From Rhizobium leguminosarum (GTDB lineage Bacteria; Pseudomonadota; Alphaproteobacteria; Rhizobiales; Rhizobiaceae), in the NCBI RefSeq assembly GCF_017876795.1, contig NZ_JAGIOR010000002.1:744001-808000 (forward strand): a stretch of DNA of 64,000 nucleotides, read 5' to 3'. Positions 1 through 8,467 of this stretch are shown one piece after another. Position numbers and translations under genes: made by a program. Position 1 is the first letter of the stretch. Each line of letters begins with the position of its first letter. The notes beneath the pieces are model-generated. The model was not told the origin of the DNA. It made no database searches and was given only the letters and a program-made list of their open reading frames with translations.

Positions 1-222
1 CTTGCCCGACTGCTTCGGCACGAAACTCCATTTCAAGCCGGTCGGGAATCCGGCGCCGCCTCGACCGCGCAGATTGGACCGTTTGACAAGCTCGACGACC
101 TCGTCAGGCGTGTATTCGCGCAGCACCTTGGCCAGCGCCTGGTAGCCTCCGCCGGCTTCGTAGGTCGACAGCAAATGACCGCCCGGCACGTCGATATTCT
201 TGAGAAGAACCGGCTCGAACAT
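1..222 (-). CDS. nuoF: NADH-quinone oxidoreductase subunit F (N-terminal 74 residues; runs off the window)
   Basis: NuoF carries the FMN, the NADH site and an Fe-S cluster in the peripheral arm of complex I. Only the N-terminal 74 residues are in the window. The ATG at 222-220 opens [10 protein letters not shown], and [14 protein letters not shown] near residues 52-65 is the glycine-rich start of the family's FMN/NADH-binding fold. It lies 4 bases after the nuoE stop as the last visible gene of the minus-strand nuo operon. nuoG, nuoH and nuoI are expected beyond the left edge but cannot be seen. Confidence 0.93.
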   Translation of the reverse strand, partial: MFEPVLLKNIDVPGGHLLSTYEAGGGYQALAKVLREYTPDEVVELVKRSNLRGRGGAGFPTGLKWSFVPKQSGK

Positions 223-226
223 GGCG

Positions 227-739
227 CTACTCTCCGGGCAGTGCGGCGGCGGCGAGATCGACACCTGTCGCTTGCCCCGCCTCAGTCCGCAACCTGTCCA
301 GAAGCGCGTCGATACTCGCGACATCAAGGGCGCCGTGGTAATCGTCGCCGACCTGCATCACCGGAGCCATCTCGCAGGCACCGAGGCACTCCACGGTCGA
401 AAGCGTGAACAGCCTGTCCGGCGTGGTCTCGCCCTTCCTGATCCCCAGCGCCGTTTCCAGATGCTTCAGCAGGTTCTCGGCACCGCACAGCATGCAGGAA
501 ACATTGTCACAGAGCTGCAGGTGGAACGTGCCGACCGGCTCGGTATGGAAGAGCGTGTAGAAGGTCGCCAGCTCGTAAACCCAGATCCGTTCGACCCGGA
601 GAATGTCGGCGACCTCTTCCAGCACCGGACCAGGCAGGTGGCCATGCTCCCTCTGCGCGATCAGAAGTGCCGGCATGATCGCCGAGCGCTGGTCGGGATA
701 CCGCGCTGCTGCCTCTTCGATCTTTTCGCGCATGGTCAT
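227..739 (-). CDS. nuoE: NADH-quinone oxidoreductase subunit E
   Basis: This 170-residue thioredoxin-like subunit of the complex I NADH module carries a [2Fe-2S] cluster. The expected ligands are visible as C77-x4-C82 and C118-x3-C122. The start at 739 ([10 protein letters not shown]) gives the normal family length; a second ATG at 733 is possible. A longer upstream reading frame would run far into nuoD and is not credible. It sits between nuoD (stop 757) and nuoF (start 222), consistent with one transcript. Confidence 0.93.
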   Translation of the reverse strand: MTMREKIEEAAARYPDQRSAIMPALLIAQREHGHLPGPVLEEVADILRVERIWVYELATFYTLFHTEPVGTFHLQLCDNVSCMLCGAENLLKHLETALGIRKGETTPDRLFTLSTVECLGACEMAPVMQVGDDYHGALDVASIDALLDRLRTEAGQATGVDLAAAALPGE

Positions 740-756
740 CGCGTCCAAATCTCCTG

Positions 757-1971
757 CTATTTGTCCACCTCGGCCATCACGGGGTCGAGGCTGCCGAGCA
801 CGGCGATCATGTCCGCCAGAAAGCGGGCGTTGGTGACCCCGAACAGCCCCTGAAGGTTGACGAACGAGGGTGCCCGCACCTTCATGCGGAACGGTTTTGG
901 CGACCCGTCGCTGATGATGTAGAAGCCGAGCTCGCCCTTTGGCGCCTCGATCGCCGAATAGACCTCGCCCTTCGGCACCTTGAAGCCATAGGCTGAGAGG
1001 TCGAAATGCTGGATTAGCGCCTCCATCGAGCAATGCACCCGATGCTTGTCCATCGGAAAGGCGATCGTCGGCATGTCGATCTGGAACGGCCCTTCGGGCA
1101 TCTGGTCGAGGCATTGCTCGATGATCCGGATGCTCTCGCGCATCTCCTCGACGCGGCATTGCCAGCGCGCATAGCAGTCGCCCTCGTCGCGGGTGATGAC
1201 GTTGAAGTCGAGCCGGTCGTAAATCTCGTAGGGCTCGTCGCGGCGGATGTCCCAGTCGACGCCCGAGGCGCGCAGGTTCGGGCCGCTCAGTCCGAGATCG
1301 ATGGCGTCCTCGGCGGAGATCACGCCGATCCCCTGTGTGCGCTTCAGGAACACCCTGTTGTTTTCGAGCAATCGCTCGTAGTCGCGGATCCGGTTGGGGA
1401 AGATGTCGCAGAACTCCCGGATCTTGGGGAAGAACCCGTCGGGCAGATCCTCGCGCACACCGCCGACCCGGCAGAAGGAAGTGTGCATCCTCGCCCCGCT
1501 GATCATCTCCAACAGGTCCATGATCATTTCGCGCTCCCGCATGACGTAGAGCAGGGCGGTCATAGCGCCGAGGTCCATCGGCAGCGCGCCAGTAATCAGG
1601 ACATGGCCGGAGATCCGCGCCAGCTCGGCCATCAGCACGCGGATATATTGTGCGCGGATCGGCGCTTCTATGCCGAGGAGTTTCTCCACCGCCAGCGCGA
1701 AGGCCAGGTTGTTCGACGGCGGACAGAGATAGTCGAGCCGGTCCGTCAGCGGGAAAATCTGGGTATAGGTGAAACTCTCCGCCAGCTTTTCGGTGCCGCG
1801 GTGCAGGTAGCCGATATGCGGGTCCACGCGCTTGACGTATTCGCCGTCCAATTCGAGGACGAGCCGAAGAACCCCATGCGTACTGGGGTGCTGTGGGCCG
1901 AGGTTGAGAAGCACGTCCTTGGTATTGAGCGCTTCGCTCTCTGGCCTGCAGAGTTCGGTGACTTCGGTCAT
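757..1971 (-). CDS. nuoD: NADH-quinone oxidoreductase subunit D
   Basis: NuoD is the 49-kDa-type subunit that helps form the quinone site next to cluster N2. The protein is 404 residues, the usual length of the separate (not CD-fused) form, and begins MTEVTELCRP. The diagnostic segment GPQHPSTHGVLRL lies near residue 26. The conserved HIGYLHRGTEKL follows about 30 residues later. The start at 1971 is 2 bases from the nuoC stop, so the two are tightly coupled. Confidence 0.95.
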   Translation of the reverse strand: MTEVTELCRPESEALNTKDVLLNLGPQHPSTHGVLRLVLELDGEYVKRVDPHIGYLHRGTEKLAESFTYTQIFPLTDRLDYLCPPSNNLAFALAVEKLLGIEAPIRAQYIRVLMAELARISGHVLITGALPMDLGAMTALLYVMREREMIMDLLEMISGARMHTSFCRVGGVREDLPDGFFPKIREFCDIFPNRIRDYERLLENNRVFLKRTQGIGVISAEDAIDLGLSGPNLRASGVDWDIRRDEPYEIYDRLDFNVITRDEGDCYARWQCRVEEMRESIRIIEQCLDQMPEGPFQIDMPTIAFPMDKHRVHCSMEALIQHFDLSAYGFKVPKGEVYSAIEAPKGELGFYIISDGSPKPFRMKVRAPSFVNLQGLFGVTNARFLADMIAVLGSLDPVMAEVDK

Positions 1972-1972
1972 C

Positions 1973-2533
1973 TCAACTTTCCAGCGTAGAACGGCCTCCC
2001 GGGATATCTTTAGTGGCAAGATCGGGCCGTGTTGGCGGCGGACCTTCGGCACCGAAGGGATTCAACTCGTCCTTGTAGCCCCGAAGTGGAAAATCCTTGC
2101 GCTGGGGAAACCCCTCGAAGCCTTCCCACATGTAGATCCGGCGCAGATCGGGATGCCCGTCGAATCGGATGCCATACATGTCAAAGGCCTCGCGCTCATG
2201 CCAGTTCGCGGTGCGCCAGACCCCCGTGACCGAGGGAACTTGCGGGGGATCGCCAAGCCGGCACTTGATACGGACTCGCCATTTATTCGGCAGCGAATAG
2301 AGGTGGTACACCGCCTCGTAGCGCGGCGTTTCGGGGTAATGATCAACGCCGCAGATGTCCGACAGGAAATTGAACTGCAGCGCCGGATGCTCCTTCAGAA
2401 ACCGGCAGAACTCGACGATCTTCTCAGGTGGAACAGCAAAGGCGTGAATGCCGTGCGCGGCGCCGAGGTCCTCGATTGCTTCCCCGAAACGCTCCATGAT
2501 CAGAGCGCGATAGAGAGACGGCTCCTCACTCAT
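1973..2533 (-). CDS. nuoC: NADH-quinone oxidoreductase subunit C
   Basis: NuoC is the 30-kDa-type subunit of the peripheral arm. The 186-residue protein begins [10 protein letters not shown] and contains the C-terminal family signature around [20 protein letters not shown] and RKDFPLRGY. Its ATG overlaps the nuoB stop by 4 bases (ATGA), so translation is probably coupled. NuoC and NuoD are separate proteins here, as is common in alphaproteobacteria. Confidence 0.94.
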   Translation of the reverse strand: MSEEPSLYRALIMERFGEAIEDLGAAHGIHAFAVPPEKIVEFCRFLKEHPALQFNFLSDICGVDHYPETPRYEAVYHLYSLPNKWRVRIKCRLGDPPQVPSVTGVWRTANWHEREAFDMYGIRFDGHPDLRRIYMWEGFEGFPQRKDFPLRGYKDELNPFGAEGPPPTRPDLATKDIPGGRSTLES

Positions 2534-3033
2534 GACACTGCAACCCGATCCAGAGGCGTCCCGGCCAGCGCGCGGGACCTCTTGATCTTTTCTTGAAGCA
2601 GCAGGAAGCCGTGCATCAGCGCCTCGGGCCGCGGCGGGCAGCCGGGCACATGCACGTCCACCGGCACGAAGGTTTCCGATCCCTGCACCACCGCATAGGT
2701 GTTGTAGACCCCGCCCGAGATAGCGCAGGTGCCCATGGCGATGACCCAGCGGGGCTCCGGCATCTGGTCATAGAGCCGGCGCACCACGGGCGCGAACTTC
2801 CGCGTTACTGTGCCGGCGATGATCATCACATCGGATTGGCGGGGCGATGGCCGGAACACCACGCCGAACCGGTCGAGATCATAGCGGGCGCACCCCGCCG
2901 AGATCATCTCGATGGCGCAGCAGGCAATTCCGAAAGTTTCGGGCCACAGCGCCGAGCTTCGGCTCCAGTTGATAACGCTCTCGGCCGTGGTGAACAGCAC
3001 GCTGTCGCGGATCGTGTTGTTTACGCCTCCCAT
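2530..3033 (-). CDS. nuoB: NADH-quinone oxidoreductase subunit B
   Basis: NuoB holds cluster N2, the last Fe-S centre before quinone. The start at 3033 ([10 protein letters not shown]) gives 167 residues. All four expected N2 ligands are present: the adjacent pair C38-C39, C103 (GTCAISGG) and C132 (PGCPPRPE). An upstream extension in frame would overlap nuoA almost entirely and was rejected. The start overlaps the end of nuoA by 13 bases. Confidence 0.95.
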   Translation of the reverse strand: MGGVNNTIRDSVLFTTAESVINWSRSSALWPETFGIACCAIEMISAGCARYDLDRFGVVFRPSPRQSDVMIIAGTVTRKFAPVVRRLYDQMPEPRWVIAMGTCAISGGVYNTYAVVQGSETFVPVDVHVPGCPPRPEALMHGFLLLQEKIKRSRALAGTPLDRVAVS

Positions 3034-3386
3034 TCGAGCGCTCCCTTCAGCCAGGCGTAGGCCAAGCCCACGAGAAGCAGCACGATGAAGATGAACATCT
3101 CGACAAAGCCGACCAGCCCGATGCCTTTCAGGACGACGGCCCAGGGAAAGAGGAACATCGTCTCGACATCGAAGACGACCAGCAGGATCGCAAGGATAAA
3201 GAACTGCACCCTCATGCGACCCCCGGCGGCCTCGCCGGCCGCGTCCATGCCGCACTCATAGGGCATGTTCTTTTCGCGATAGGGATTGGACGGGCGCAGC
3301 AGCGAGGAGACAAAAAGCGTCGCCCCCGTCACCAGAACGACTCCGGCGATCATAAAAAGAACCGGCAAGAATTCCATTGCAGCCAT
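3021..3386 (-). CDS. nuoA: NADH-quinone oxidoreductase subunit A
   Basis: NuoA is a three-helix membrane subunit at the junction of the two arms of complex I. The ATG at 3386 ([10 protein letters not shown]) gives 121 residues. The conserved loop [14 protein letters not shown] contains the family cysteine, and the second helix begins with the [13 protein letters not shown] motif. It is the first gene of the A-B-C-D-E-F block and follows a 153-base gap after nuoN. Confidence 0.93.
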   Translation of the reverse strand: MAAMEFLPVLFMIAGVVLVTGATLFVSSLLRPSNPYREKNMPYECGMDAAGEAAGGRMRVQFFILAILLVVFDVETMFLFPWAVVLKGIGLVGFVEMFIFIVLLLVGLAYAWLKGALEWEA

Positions 3387-3539
3387 ATCGCACTGCACCG
3401 GTTACCCACTGAGCGCTTTCCTCAGGCCGCGACCGTCCTGTTCAGGACCGTAATGCGGTCGCCCCGGGAAGCGACTTGGGCAATCCTTTCTAGAGCTTCG
3501 AGTTTATTCCGTCGGACAGATCATTGCAAATTCAATCGC
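3387..3539. other. Gap between nuoN and nuoA
   Basis: This is the only sizeable gap (153 bases) in an operon whose other junctions mostly overlap. I see no gene. A short hairpin, GTCCTG-TT-CAGGAC near 3437-3450, lies in it. It could hold an internal promoter, an RNA-processing site or a weak attenuator between the membrane-arm and peripheral-arm gene blocks; none can be proved from sequence. Confidence 0.4.
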
Positions 3540-4979
3540 TCAGCCGCCAAACACGGAATGCTGGGCAAGTCTCAGAAACCACGCGGGAAACAGGCCGATG
3601 CCGATGGTGCCGGCAGCAGTGAAGGCGAGCGTCGCGCGTACCAAGGGCGTCAGCGCCGGGTCGAACGTCCTTTCCGGCTCGCGCATGTAGATCACCATGA
3701 CGATGCGGATATAAAAGTAGGCGGCAACCGCACTCAGCAGCACTGCGATCACCGCCAGCATGACGAACCCTCGCTCGACGAGCGCGACCAGCACGTAGAA
3801 CTTGGCGAAGAACCCGGCCGTTGGCGGAATGCCGGCCAGCGAGAACAGATAGAGCAGCATCAGCAGTGCCAGCCCCGGATGCGACTTGGCGAGACCCGCA
3901 TAGTCTTCGATAACCTCGCCGGAAAAATCGCCGTTCCGCATCAGGATGACGATGCCGAAAATGCCGAGATTCATCAGGGAGTAGATCAGCAGATAGATCA
4001 TCACGCTGGCGATCCCGTCCGCCCCGCCGGCCACCACGCCGAAAAGAGCGAACCCGGCATGGGCGATGCTGGAATAGGCCAGCAGGCGCTTGAAATTATC
4101 CTGCACCAGCGCAACGAAACTCCCTAGCGCCATCGTCACCACGGCAATGACCGCGACGATGATCCAAACGTTGGAGGTTGCGACCAGAGGGTTGAGGAAC
4201 ACCCTCAGGATCACCGCGAACGCCGCCGCCTTGGGCCCCACGGACATGAAGGCGGAGATCGTCGTCGGCGCGCCTTCATAGACGTCCGGCACCCACATGT
4301 GGAACGGCACCGCGCCGACCTTGAAGACCAGCCCCGCGACGATGAAGACCACCGCCAGCAGCAAGCCGGGATCGCGCGGATCGACGGTCACGGCCGCAGC
4401 CATCCCGTCCAATTGCGTCGTGCCGGTGAGCCCGTAAACCAGCGAAACGCCATAGAGGAAAATTCCGGTCGAAACCGCACCAAGGATTACGTATTTCAGC
4501 GCCGCTTCGTTCGACCGCCGCTCACGCCGCAGAAAGCCGGTCAGCACGTAGGTGCAAAGCACCATCAGCTCGAGGCCCACGTAGATCGACAGGAGATCGG
4601 TCGCCGAGGCCATGATCATCATTCCCGAAAGGGCGAAAAGCAGCAGGACATAGTATTCGCTGCTGCCGATCCCTTCGATTTCGGCATATTTCCGCGAAAG
4701 CAGGAATGTCAGGATGGTGGCGATGTAGAACACCAACTTGAAGAAGACCGCGAAGCGGTCGGCGATGAACATGCCCGTATAGGCCGGCCGCACTTCTCCC
4801 GCCAGCATAAGTGTCGCCAAGGCGGCAATCAACACGACCGCGACGGAAGCCCAGACAAGGAAATACGTCTGCCCCTTGCGCAAAAACTGTCCCAGGATCA
4901 GCAGAATGCAGGCTCCAGTGATCACCACGATCTCGGGCAGGCTTGCGAGAGCCGACTGGAAAAGTGCGGCGGCGGTCAT
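3540..4979 (-). CDS. nuoN: NADH-quinone oxidoreductase subunit N
   Basis: NuoN is one of the antiporter-like proton-pumping membrane subunits. The ATG at 4979 (MTAAALFQSA) overlaps the nuoM stop by 4 bases and gives 479 residues with about 14 hydrophobic segments. Family features include VGAVPFHMWVPDVYEGAP, AYSSIAHAGFALFG and the terminal FLRLAQHS. It is the last gene of the membrane-arm block and is followed by a gap before nuoA. Confidence 0.94.
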   Translation of the reverse strand: MTAAALFQSALASLPEIVVITGACILLILGQFLRKGQTYFLVWASVAVVLIAALATLMLAGEVRPAYTGMFIADRFAVFFKLVFYIATILTFLLSRKYAEIEGIGSSEYYVLLLFALSGMMIMASATDLLSIYVGLELMVLCTYVLTGFLRRERRSNEAALKYVILGAVSTGIFLYGVSLVYGLTGTTQLDGMAAAVTVDPRDPGLLLAVVFIVAGLVFKVGAVPFHMWVPDVYEGAPTTISAFMSVGPKAAAFAVILRVFLNPLVATSNVWIIVAVIAVVTMALGSFVALVQDNFKRLLAYSSIAHAGFALFGVVAGGADGIASVMIYLLIYSLMNLGIFGIVILMRNGDFSGEVIEDYAGLAKSHPGLALLMLLYLFSLAGIPPTAGFFAKFYVLVALVERGFVMLAVIAVLLSAVAAYFYIRIVMVIYMREPERTFDPALTPLVRATLAFTAAGTIGIGLFPAWFLRLAQHSVFGG

Positions 4980-6451
4980 TGGCCGCTCCCCTTGGCGTGC
5001 ACCTGCACCAGCAGATGTTCCACCGAAGCGCCCATGATATCGAGAAAGGGCTTCGGATAGAGCCCGGCCCACAGCACGAAGACGGCCAGCGGCAGGGTCG
5101 CTGCCAGCTCGCGGGCGTTCACGTCGCGTATCTTGAACCGGACGCCGACGCTGGCCGGACCAAGCGCGACTTTCCCATACATGCCGAGCAGATAGGCCGC
5201 GCCCAGCAACGCACCCAAAACGGCGGCCGCGCCGACGGCCAGGTTGGCCGCAAACCCGCCCGACAGGACCAGCAATTCGCCGACGAACGAATTCGTTCCC
5301 GGCAGCGCCATCGACGACAGGGTGAACAGCGCAAGAAACGCGGTATAGACGGGTGCTGCCTTCATCAGCCCGCCATAATCAGCGATGCTGCGGGTATGGG
5401 TCCGCTCGTAAATCAAGCCGACGAACAGGAACAGGGCGCCCGTCGTCACGCCATGATTGAACATTTGCAGGATGCCTCCTTGGAGTCCGCGGAGGTTCAG
5501 CGCAAAAATTCCCATGGTCACGAAGCCCATGTGGCTGATGCTGGAATAGGCCACCAGTTTCTTCAGATCGTCCTGTGCCAGCGCCAGCAACCCGCCATAG
5601 ACGATCGCAAGCGCTGAAAGCGAGAGCATCAGTGTCGAATAATATACCGACGCCTCTGGCAGCATCGGCAGCGAGAACCGCAGGAACCCATAGGCGCCCA
5701 TCTTCAGGAGTACGCCCGCGAGGATGATGCTGCCCGCGGTCGGCGCCTGTACATGGGCGTCCGGCAGCCAGGTATGGACCGGGACCATCGGCACCTTGAC
5801 CGCGAAGGCGATCAGGAAGGCGAAGAACAGCCAGGATTGGACCCGGAACGGCAAATCCTGTGCGGTGAGGGCGAGAATGTCGAAGGTCTCGCCGCCGTTG
5901 AAATAGAGCACGATGACACCGACCAGGAACAGGACGCTGCCCGCCAGAGTGTAGAGGAAGAACTTGAACGCCGCATAGACCCGGCCGTCGCCGCCCCAGA
6001 CGCCGATGATCAGGTACATCGGGATCAGCATCGCTTCCCAGAAGACGTAGAACAAGAACAGGTCGAGCGCGCAGAACACCCCCAGCATCAGCGCCTGCAT
6101 GGAGAGCAGACTGACCATGAACGCCTTCACCTTGCGGTCGATCGCAACCCATGAGGCGAGCACGCAGATCGAACCCAGCAACGCGGTCAGGAACACGAAG
6201 AGCGCGCTTATCCCGTCGATACCAAGCGCATAATTGATCCCGAGCGCGGGCACCCAAGGGAGCTTCTCTGTGAACTGCATCGCGTGGGTCGTGGTGTCGA
6301 ATCCGGCCAGCATGGCGATGCAGAGGGCGAGGTCGAGGATGGTGACAGCCAGCGCTGTCCAGCGCACCGTATCGTCGCCGCGGAGAAACATCAGAACCGC
6401 TGCCCCGGCGACGGGCGTGAAAATGATGAGGCTCAGTAGCGGCAATCCCAT
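4976..6451 (-). CDS. nuoM: NADH-quinone oxidoreductase subunit M
   Basis: NuoM is a proton-pumping antiporter-like subunit. The protein is 491 residues from the ATG at 6451 (MGLPLLSLII), chosen because a G-rich Shine-Dalgarno run lies just upstream and the start falls after the previous stop. An in-frame ATG at 6469 is the alternative. NuoM signatures are clear: NYALGIDGISALFV, KVPMVPVHTWLPDAHVQAPT with its membrane lysine, and LVAYSSISHMGFV. It overlaps nuoN by 4 bases. Confidence 0.94.
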   Translation of the reverse strand: MGLPLLSLIIFTPVAGAAVLMFLRGDDTVRWTALAVTILDLALCIAMLAGFDTTTHAMQFTEKLPWVPALGINYALGIDGISALFVFLTALLGSICVLASWVAIDRKVKAFMVSLLSMQALMLGVFCALDLFLFYVFWEAMLIPMYLIIGVWGGDGRVYAAFKFFLYTLAGSVLFLVGVIVLYFNGGETFDILALTAQDLPFRVQSWLFFAFLIAFAVKVPMVPVHTWLPDAHVQAPTAGSIILAGVLLKMGAYGFLRFSLPMLPEASVYYSTLMLSLSALAIVYGGLLALAQDDLKKLVAYSSISHMGFVTMGIFALNLRGLQGGILQMFNHGVTTGALFLFVGLIYERTHTRSIADYGGLMKAAPVYTAFLALFTLSSMALPGTNSFVGELLVLSGGFAANLAVGAAAVLGALLGAAYLLGMYGKVALGPASVGVRFKIRDVNARELAATLPLAVFVLWAGLYPKPFLDIMGASVEHLLVQVHAKGSGQ

Positions 6452-6459
6452 CGCGCCCC

Positions 6460-8220
6460 CTACCGCCATACCACGGCGAAGACCACGGCGGCTGCGACCA
6501 CACCAGCGATCATCCCCAGCGCATAATGGGTCACGACGCCGGTCTGCAGCCGCCGGAGCCGTCCGCCGCCGCGCAGGATCGAGCGGGCGACGCCGTTCAC
6601 GACGGCGTCCACGCCGGTGAGATCGATCCACAGTCCCGCCCGTGCCGTCCCATGCAGGAAGGGTAGCGCGGTTGTCTCGGACACGTTGCTTACCGCCTTC
6701 TCATAGCGCGCCAGCGGTTTTTCGGCGAACCACATGAAGAGCCGCGCGCCCTTGCGGTAGAACCAGTCGGTGTCGATGCTGATCGTGTTCTCGGGGTCGA
6801 GCGCCCTGAGGAAGATCACGAATCCCAGTGCGGTGAACATCAACAAGCTGAGGCTCTCTGTGAGATGGACGCCCGTATAGGGTTCGAAGTCGACCGGATA
6901 AGGGAGAAGCGCGTAAAGCGGCTGCGGGAATACCCCGATCGCAATGCAGAGCACCGCCGCCATGCCCATCGCAACCAGCATGTTGCGCGGCGGCTCCCGC
7001 GCCTCCAGTTTCCTGTCCACGCCGAAAAACATGTAATACGGGAGCTTCAGGCCCGTGTGCAGGAACGTCCCCGACGACGCCATCGTCAGCGCCAGCACCA
7101 CCAGCGCCCGATGATCCTGTCCGGCGGCGGCAATCACCATCGATTTGGTGACAAAGCCTGAGAAGAACGGAAATGCCGAGATTGCCAAGGCGCCGACCAT
7201 ATAGAGCGCCACCGTTATCGGCATGGTCCTGTAGAGCCCGCCAAGCTCGGTGAGCTTGCGGCGGCCGGTGACGTGGATCACCGCTCCTGCGCCCATGAAT
7301 AGCAGTGCCTTGTAGAGGATATGCGCGAAGGCGTGGCTGGAGGCGCCGTTCACTGCCATCTCGGTGCCGATGCCGATACCCGCCACCATGTAACCCACCT
7401 GGCTGACGATATGATAGGCGAGCAGCCGCCGGCAGTCGTTCTCCAGCACCGCGAAGATGACACCGTAAAGCGCCATTGCGGTGCCGAGCCAAACCAGAAG
7501 CTCGGTCCCCGGAAACGTCCGCGCCAGGACATAGACGGCGGTCTTGGTGGTGAAGGCGCTCATAAACACCGCCCCGGTGACAGTCGCCTCCGGGTAAGCA
7601 TCAGTCAGCCAGGCGTTAAGCGGCGGCACCGCGGCGTTGAGCATGAACCCGGCAAGGATCAGGTAGGCGCCGACGCCCATCCCCCCCTCGATCGGGCCGA
7701 CGAGCAGCGAACCCGTGGCGAGCCCGTGGAGAATGACGCCACCGAGCAGAACGACGCCGCCGGTGATGTGGACCATGAGATAGCGGAAACCGGCGGCAAC
7801 CGCCTGCCGGCCGCCCTGGGCGAAGACCAGATAGGCAGAGGCAAACGCCATGCCTTCCCAGAACAGGTACAAGGTCAGGTAGTCGCCGGCGAAAACCACG
7901 CCAAGCGCGCTGCCGACATAGACGAACGCAGCGACATGCTGGCCGGGGCGCGTCAGGTGCAGAGCGTAGACCGTTCCGATCAGCGCCATAGTGGTGAAAA
8001 CCGTTGCGAAGACGATGCTCAGCTTGTCGACCTTCGCGATGAGGATTTCCTGCCCGATGAACGATGCCGCGCCGTAGCTGCCCGACTGCATCGTGAGCAC
8101 GGTGAGGATCGCAAGTATCGGGATCAGCAGCAGATAGGCCTTGCGGATCGACCCGTTCAGAAAGGGGATCGGCAGGGCGCCGAGAATGAACAGCAGGGCG
8201 GGATGGACGAAGTCAGTCAT
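6460..8220 (-). CDS. NuoL/MrpD-like antiporter subunit of the nuo operon
   Basis: This 586-residue polytopic protein belongs to the proton-conducting antiporter family (Proton_antipo_M fold). The core resembles MrpD-type subunits. The last ~110 residues, from DTDWFYRKGARLF to RRLQTGVVTHYALGM, form an amphipathic stretch plus a final helix like the C-terminal end of NuoL. It probably fills the distal NuoL position. The ATG at 8220 overlaps the stop of the 84-residue gene upstream. No other canonical NuoL is visible in the window. I leave the symbol blank because the assignment between NuoL and MrpD is unsettled. Confidence 0.85.
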   Translation of the reverse strand: MTDFVHPALLFILGALPIPFLNGSIRKAYLLLIPILAILTVLTMQSGSYGAASFIGQEILIAKVDKLSIVFATVFTTMALIGTVYALHLTRPGQHVAAFVYVGSALGVVFAGDYLTLYLFWEGMAFASAYLVFAQGGRQAVAAGFRYLMVHITGGVVLLGGVILHGLATGSLLVGPIEGGMGVGAYLILAGFMLNAAVPPLNAWLTDAYPEATVTGAVFMSAFTTKTAVYVLARTFPGTELLVWLGTAMALYGVIFAVLENDCRRLLAYHIVSQVGYMVAGIGIGTEMAVNGASSHAFAHILYKALLFMGAGAVIHVTGRRKLTELGGLYRTMPITVALYMVGALAISAFPFFSGFVTKSMVIAAAGQDHRALVVLALTMASSGTFLHTGLKLPYYMFFGVDRKLEAREPPRNMLVAMGMAAVLCIAIGVFPQPLYALLPYPVDFEPYTGVHLTESLSLLMFTALGFVIFLRALDPENTISIDTDWFYRKGARLFMWFAEKPLARYEKAVSNVSETTALPFLHGTARAGLWIDLTGVDAVVNGVARSILRGGGRLRRLQTGVVTHYALGMIAGVVAAAVVFAVVWR

Positions 8221-8467
8221 AATAGTCCTCGCGCCGCATGAGCCCAGCCCGATGACCAAGGAACTTGGAAACGAAAATCAGCAGCACGCAGGATAAGAAG
8301 CCGTAGACGGCCGACCAGCCCGGCAGACGGTCCCACGGGTATTCGGCGTGTTCGCGCGGCACCAGGAAGTCGGCGATGACGATCAGGACGAGCACCAGAT
8401 AGAACAGCCGACGCCGTTCGGTCGCATACTTTCCGTCGCCGAAGAAATCGACCACGCGCTTTATCAT
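8213..8467 (-). CDS. Small two-helix membrane protein of the nuo operon
   Basis: This 84-residue protein begins MIKRVVDFFGDGKYATERRR and has two hydrophobic segments (about residues 21-36 and 53-70) separated by a charged loop, HAEYPWDRLPG. It overlaps the genes on both sides by a few bases, so it is almost certainly co-translated with the two extra antiporter genes. I do not recognise a named family. Its position suggests an accessory subunit or assembly factor for the antiporter-rich membrane arm, which is inference from context. Confidence 0.7.
   Translation of the reverse strand: MIKRVVDFFGDGKYATERRRLFYLVLVLIVIADFLVPREHAEYPWDRLPGWSAVYGFLSCVLLIFVSKFLGHRAGLMRREDYYD

Noticed and set aside
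740..1159. Upstream extension of nuoE
   Set aside because: It would overlap the coding sequence of nuoD; the ATG at 739 gives the normal NuoE length.
1033..1989. Long plus-strand reading frame opposite nuoD
   Set aside because: It mirrors nuoD in GC-rich DNA, is rich in His/Arg/Asp and has no family resemblance.
3437..3450. GTCCTG-TT-CAGGAC hairpin as a terminator
   Set aside because: Only six base pairs and no U-run; it cannot be called a terminator.
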